The notes under the pieces: model-generated
Database searches by the model: none
Told to the model about the DNA's origin: nothing
Seen by the model: the letters and a program-made list of their open reading frames with translations, nothing else
Program-made: the position numbers and the translations under genes
NCBI GenBank assembly: GCA_016206385.1
Contig: JACQRS010000280.1
Span: forward strand, 1-6,326
DNA length: 6,326 bases
From: Candidatus Rokuibacteriota bacterium
GTDB lineage: Bacteria > Methylomirabilota > Methylomirabilia > Rokubacteriales > CSP1-6
Direction of reading: 5' to 3'
Shown here: positions 4,835 to 6,326 of the stretch, in pieces
How positions within the stretch are numbered: position 1 is the stretch's first letter
How the letters are laid out: the number at the start of each line of letters is the position of its first letter

Positions 4835-6133
4835 ATGAGACGGCTGCTGAGCCTCGTCGCCTGCCTTGTCGTCGTGCTCTCGACCACGATCAGCCGGGCG
4901 ACCGAGCTGCCGGAGGCGCCAGCCGAACAGCTCGGCCTCTCGTCGACCCGACTCGCGCGGATCGGCCAGGCGTTTCGGAGCGAGATCGACAAGGGGAAAC
5001 TGCCCGGCGCAGTCATGCTCGTCGCCCGAAAGGGGCGCGTCGTCTATTTCGAGAGCGTGGGGCGCCGGGATCCGGCGACCGAAGACCCGATGACGAAGGA
5101 CGCCATCTTCCGCATCTACTCGATGACGAAGCCCCTCGCCTCGGTGGGCGCGATGATCCTGATGGAGGAAGGCCGACTGCTCCTCACCGACCCGGTGTCC
5201 CAGTACCTGCCGCCCCTCGCGAACCTCCAGGTCAGCGTGCCGAAGCTCGACCCTGGGACCGGGAAGCTAACCTACACGCTTGTACCGACCGAGCGCGAGA
5301 TGACGATCCAGGACCTGCTACGGCACACCTCCGGCCTCGTCTACGGCGAGCTGACGGGTCAGGCGCAGGTGGACGCTGCCTACGCCAGGGCCGGTCTGGC
5401 CCCGCTGAAGGCCCTCCTGGCGCTCAGTCCCGAGGAGCAGGTCGAGCGACTCGCGAAGGTGCCGCTCGCGCATCAGCCTGGGCGCGTCTGGGAATATAGC
5501 GTATCCACGGACGTCCTGGGCCGCGTTGTCGAGGCGGTCTCGGGCACGACGCTCAGCCGCTTCCTCGAAGAGCGCCTTTTCGCGCCACTCAAGATGACGG
5601 ACTCCGGGTTCTACGTGCCGCCGGACAAGCGCCGGCGTCTGGCCGAGCCGTTCGCGACCGATCCGGCGACCGGCAACCCGAGCGACCTCATCGACGTGAC
5701 GTCGCCGCCGCGGAACGACTCGGGAGGCGCGGGCGCCGTCTCGACCGCCGCCGACTACCTGCGCTTCGCCCAGATGCTGCTCAACGGTGGCCAGCTCGAC
5801 GGCCAGCGCGTGCTGAGCCGGACCACCGTGCGCCTGATGGCGTCGGACCACCTCGGCCTGATTGCCGACGCCGGGCCTACGCCCGGCGAGCTCTTGCTCG
5901 GGACGCCCGGCTATACCTTCGGGCTGGGCTTCGCCGTGCGCCTACAACCCGGGCTCGCCGGCCTGCCAGGCTCCGCCGGCGAGTACATGTGGGCGGGCTA
6001 TGCCGGCACCTACTTCTGGGTCGACCCCCACGAGGAGCTGATCGGCCTCCTGATGACGCAGGCCCCGGGGCCGGCGCGGCGTTACTACCGGAAGCTGTTC
6101 AAGGAGCTCGTGTATCAAGCGCTCGTCGATTGA
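4835..6133 (+). CDS. Exported serine beta-lactamase/esterase-family hydrolase (PF00144-like)
   Basis: This 432-residue protein has a signal peptide (about 1-22, MRRLL then a hydrophobic core ending SRA) and a serine beta-lactamase-fold domain. The nucleophile motif S96-M-T-K99 sits in IFRIYSMTKPLASVGAMIL, typical of the class C/EstB-like family. HTSGL follows at 164-168. The second motif is Y221-S-V in EYSVSTDVLGRVVE, where class C beta-lactamases have Y-x-N. SGGAGAVSTAADYLRFAQM (296-314) is a family hallmark. The third motif, normally K/H-T-G, is replaced by G-Y-A-G-T-Y-F-W-V-D-P (388-398). This combination is usual in esterases and peptidases of the family rather than true beta-lactamases, so antibiotic resistance should not be assumed. 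The length is typical. The ribosome binding site GAGGGGG (4821-4827) supports the start. I see no functional link to the upstream redox genes beyond shared strand and export. Confidence 0.85.
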   Translation: MRRLLSLVACLVVVLSTTISRATELPEAPAEQLGLSSTRLARIGQAFRSEIDKGKLPGAVMLVARKGRVVYFESVGRRDPATEDPMTKDAIFRIYSMTKPLASVGAMILMEEGRLLLTDPVSQYLPPLANLQVSVPKLDPGTGKLTYTLVPTEREMTIQDLLRHTSGLVYGELTGQAQVDAAYARAGLAPLKALLALSPEEQVERLAKVPLAHQPGRVWEYSVSTDVLGRVVEAVSGTTLSRFLEERLFAPLKMTDSGFYVPPDKRRRLAEPFATDPATGNPSDLIDVTSPPRNDSGGAGAVSTAADYLRFAQMLLNGGQLDGQRVLSRTTVRLMASDHLGLIADAGPTPGELLLGTPGYTFGLGFAVRLQPGLAGLPGSAGEYMWAGYAGTYFWVDPHEELIGLLMTQAPGPARRYYRKLFKELVYQALVD

Positions 6134-6326
6134 GCGTGTGTCTCTCGTTCCGCAGAACGGGCGGCATCGGCCATTTCGCGTGGGCAGCACCACCGCCGGT
6201 CAGCTCGGAGTTCGCAACGAGGGTGCTCGCGCAATCTCGCAGCGTCAAAGTCAGTTGTGAGTTCCGACGGCCCCGCCGCCACCGGCGAGCGTCGGAGAGT
6301 CGGTGGGGCGACTGTCGGCGGAGCCC
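6134..6326. other. Downstream non-coding end of window
   Basis: I recognise no gene in these 193 bases. They contain a hairpin just after the hydrolase stop (6144-6161) and a CCACCG/CGGTGG inverted repeat (6279-6284 with 6301-6306). Coding sequence continuing beyond the window cannot be judged. Confidence 0.4.
6144..6161 (+). terminator. Hairpin after the hydrolase gene, possible terminator
   Basis: CTCGTTC (6144-6150) pairs with GAACGGG (6155-6161) as seven pairs including one T-G wobble, closing a CGCA loop, 10 bases after the stop codon. No T-tract follows, so intrinsic termination is uncertain, but position and compactness fit a transcript-end structure. Confidence 0.35.

Noticed and set aside
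6279..6306. CCACCG/CGGTGG inverted repeat near the window end as a terminator
   Set aside because: A 16-base loop, no T-tract, and a common motif at this GC content.

Overview
This is a GC-rich window in which every supported gene lies on the + strand. It looks like bacterial accessory chromosome from an uncultured, high-GC soil or sediment lineage. Selenoprotein-rich candidate phyla such as Rokubacteria/Methylomirabilota, or deltaproteobacteria-like groups, would fit, but that is an inference from base composition and gene style only. No RNA genes, insertion sequences or CRISPR arrays are visible.

Layout. Positions 1-279 are a leader with several small dyads and no supported gene. 280-870 encodes an exported Spy/CpxP-like, Met- and His-rich protein. 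904-1662 encodes a CcdA/DsbD-type membrane thiol-electron conduit. 1764-2636 encodes an exported Asp-box (BNR/sialidase-like) beta-propeller interrupted by an in-frame TGA at 2361. 2756-3265 encodes a small membrane protein with an N-terminal CxxC zinc-ribbon-like motif and two hydrophobic segments. 3279-3890 encodes a membrane-anchored peroxiredoxin/TlpA-like redoxin, also interrupted by an in-frame TGA, at 3555. 3906-4706 encodes an isoprenylcysteine-carboxyl-methyltransferase-like integral membrane protein. After a 128-base gap, 4835-6133 encodes an exported serine beta-lactamase/esterase-family hydrolase, probably a separate unit.

The main result is that both in-frame TGA codons are best read as selenocysteine. 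In the redoxin the TGA falls on the first position of the active-site CxxC (U-G-S-C). In the propeller it falls in a C-F-U motif that occupies exactly the loop of one Asp box, and the repeat periodicity continues unbroken through it. Each TGA is followed at 18-20 nt by a GC-rich hairpin with a G in the first two loop bases, as expected of a bacterial SECIS element. TGA also ends six of the seven genes, so general reassignment of TGA is excluded. A conventional annotation would report two truncated proteins plus two orphan fragments.

Working model (inference): the CcdA-like protein carries electrons out through the membrane to the seleno-redoxin, which may service the C-x-U site of the exported propeller. 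The Met/His-rich Spy-like protein, the Cys-rich membrane protein and the methyltransferase-like protein suggest that the cluster serves extracytoplasmic metal (copper or mercury type) or redox stress. The metal substrate is not shown by the sequence.
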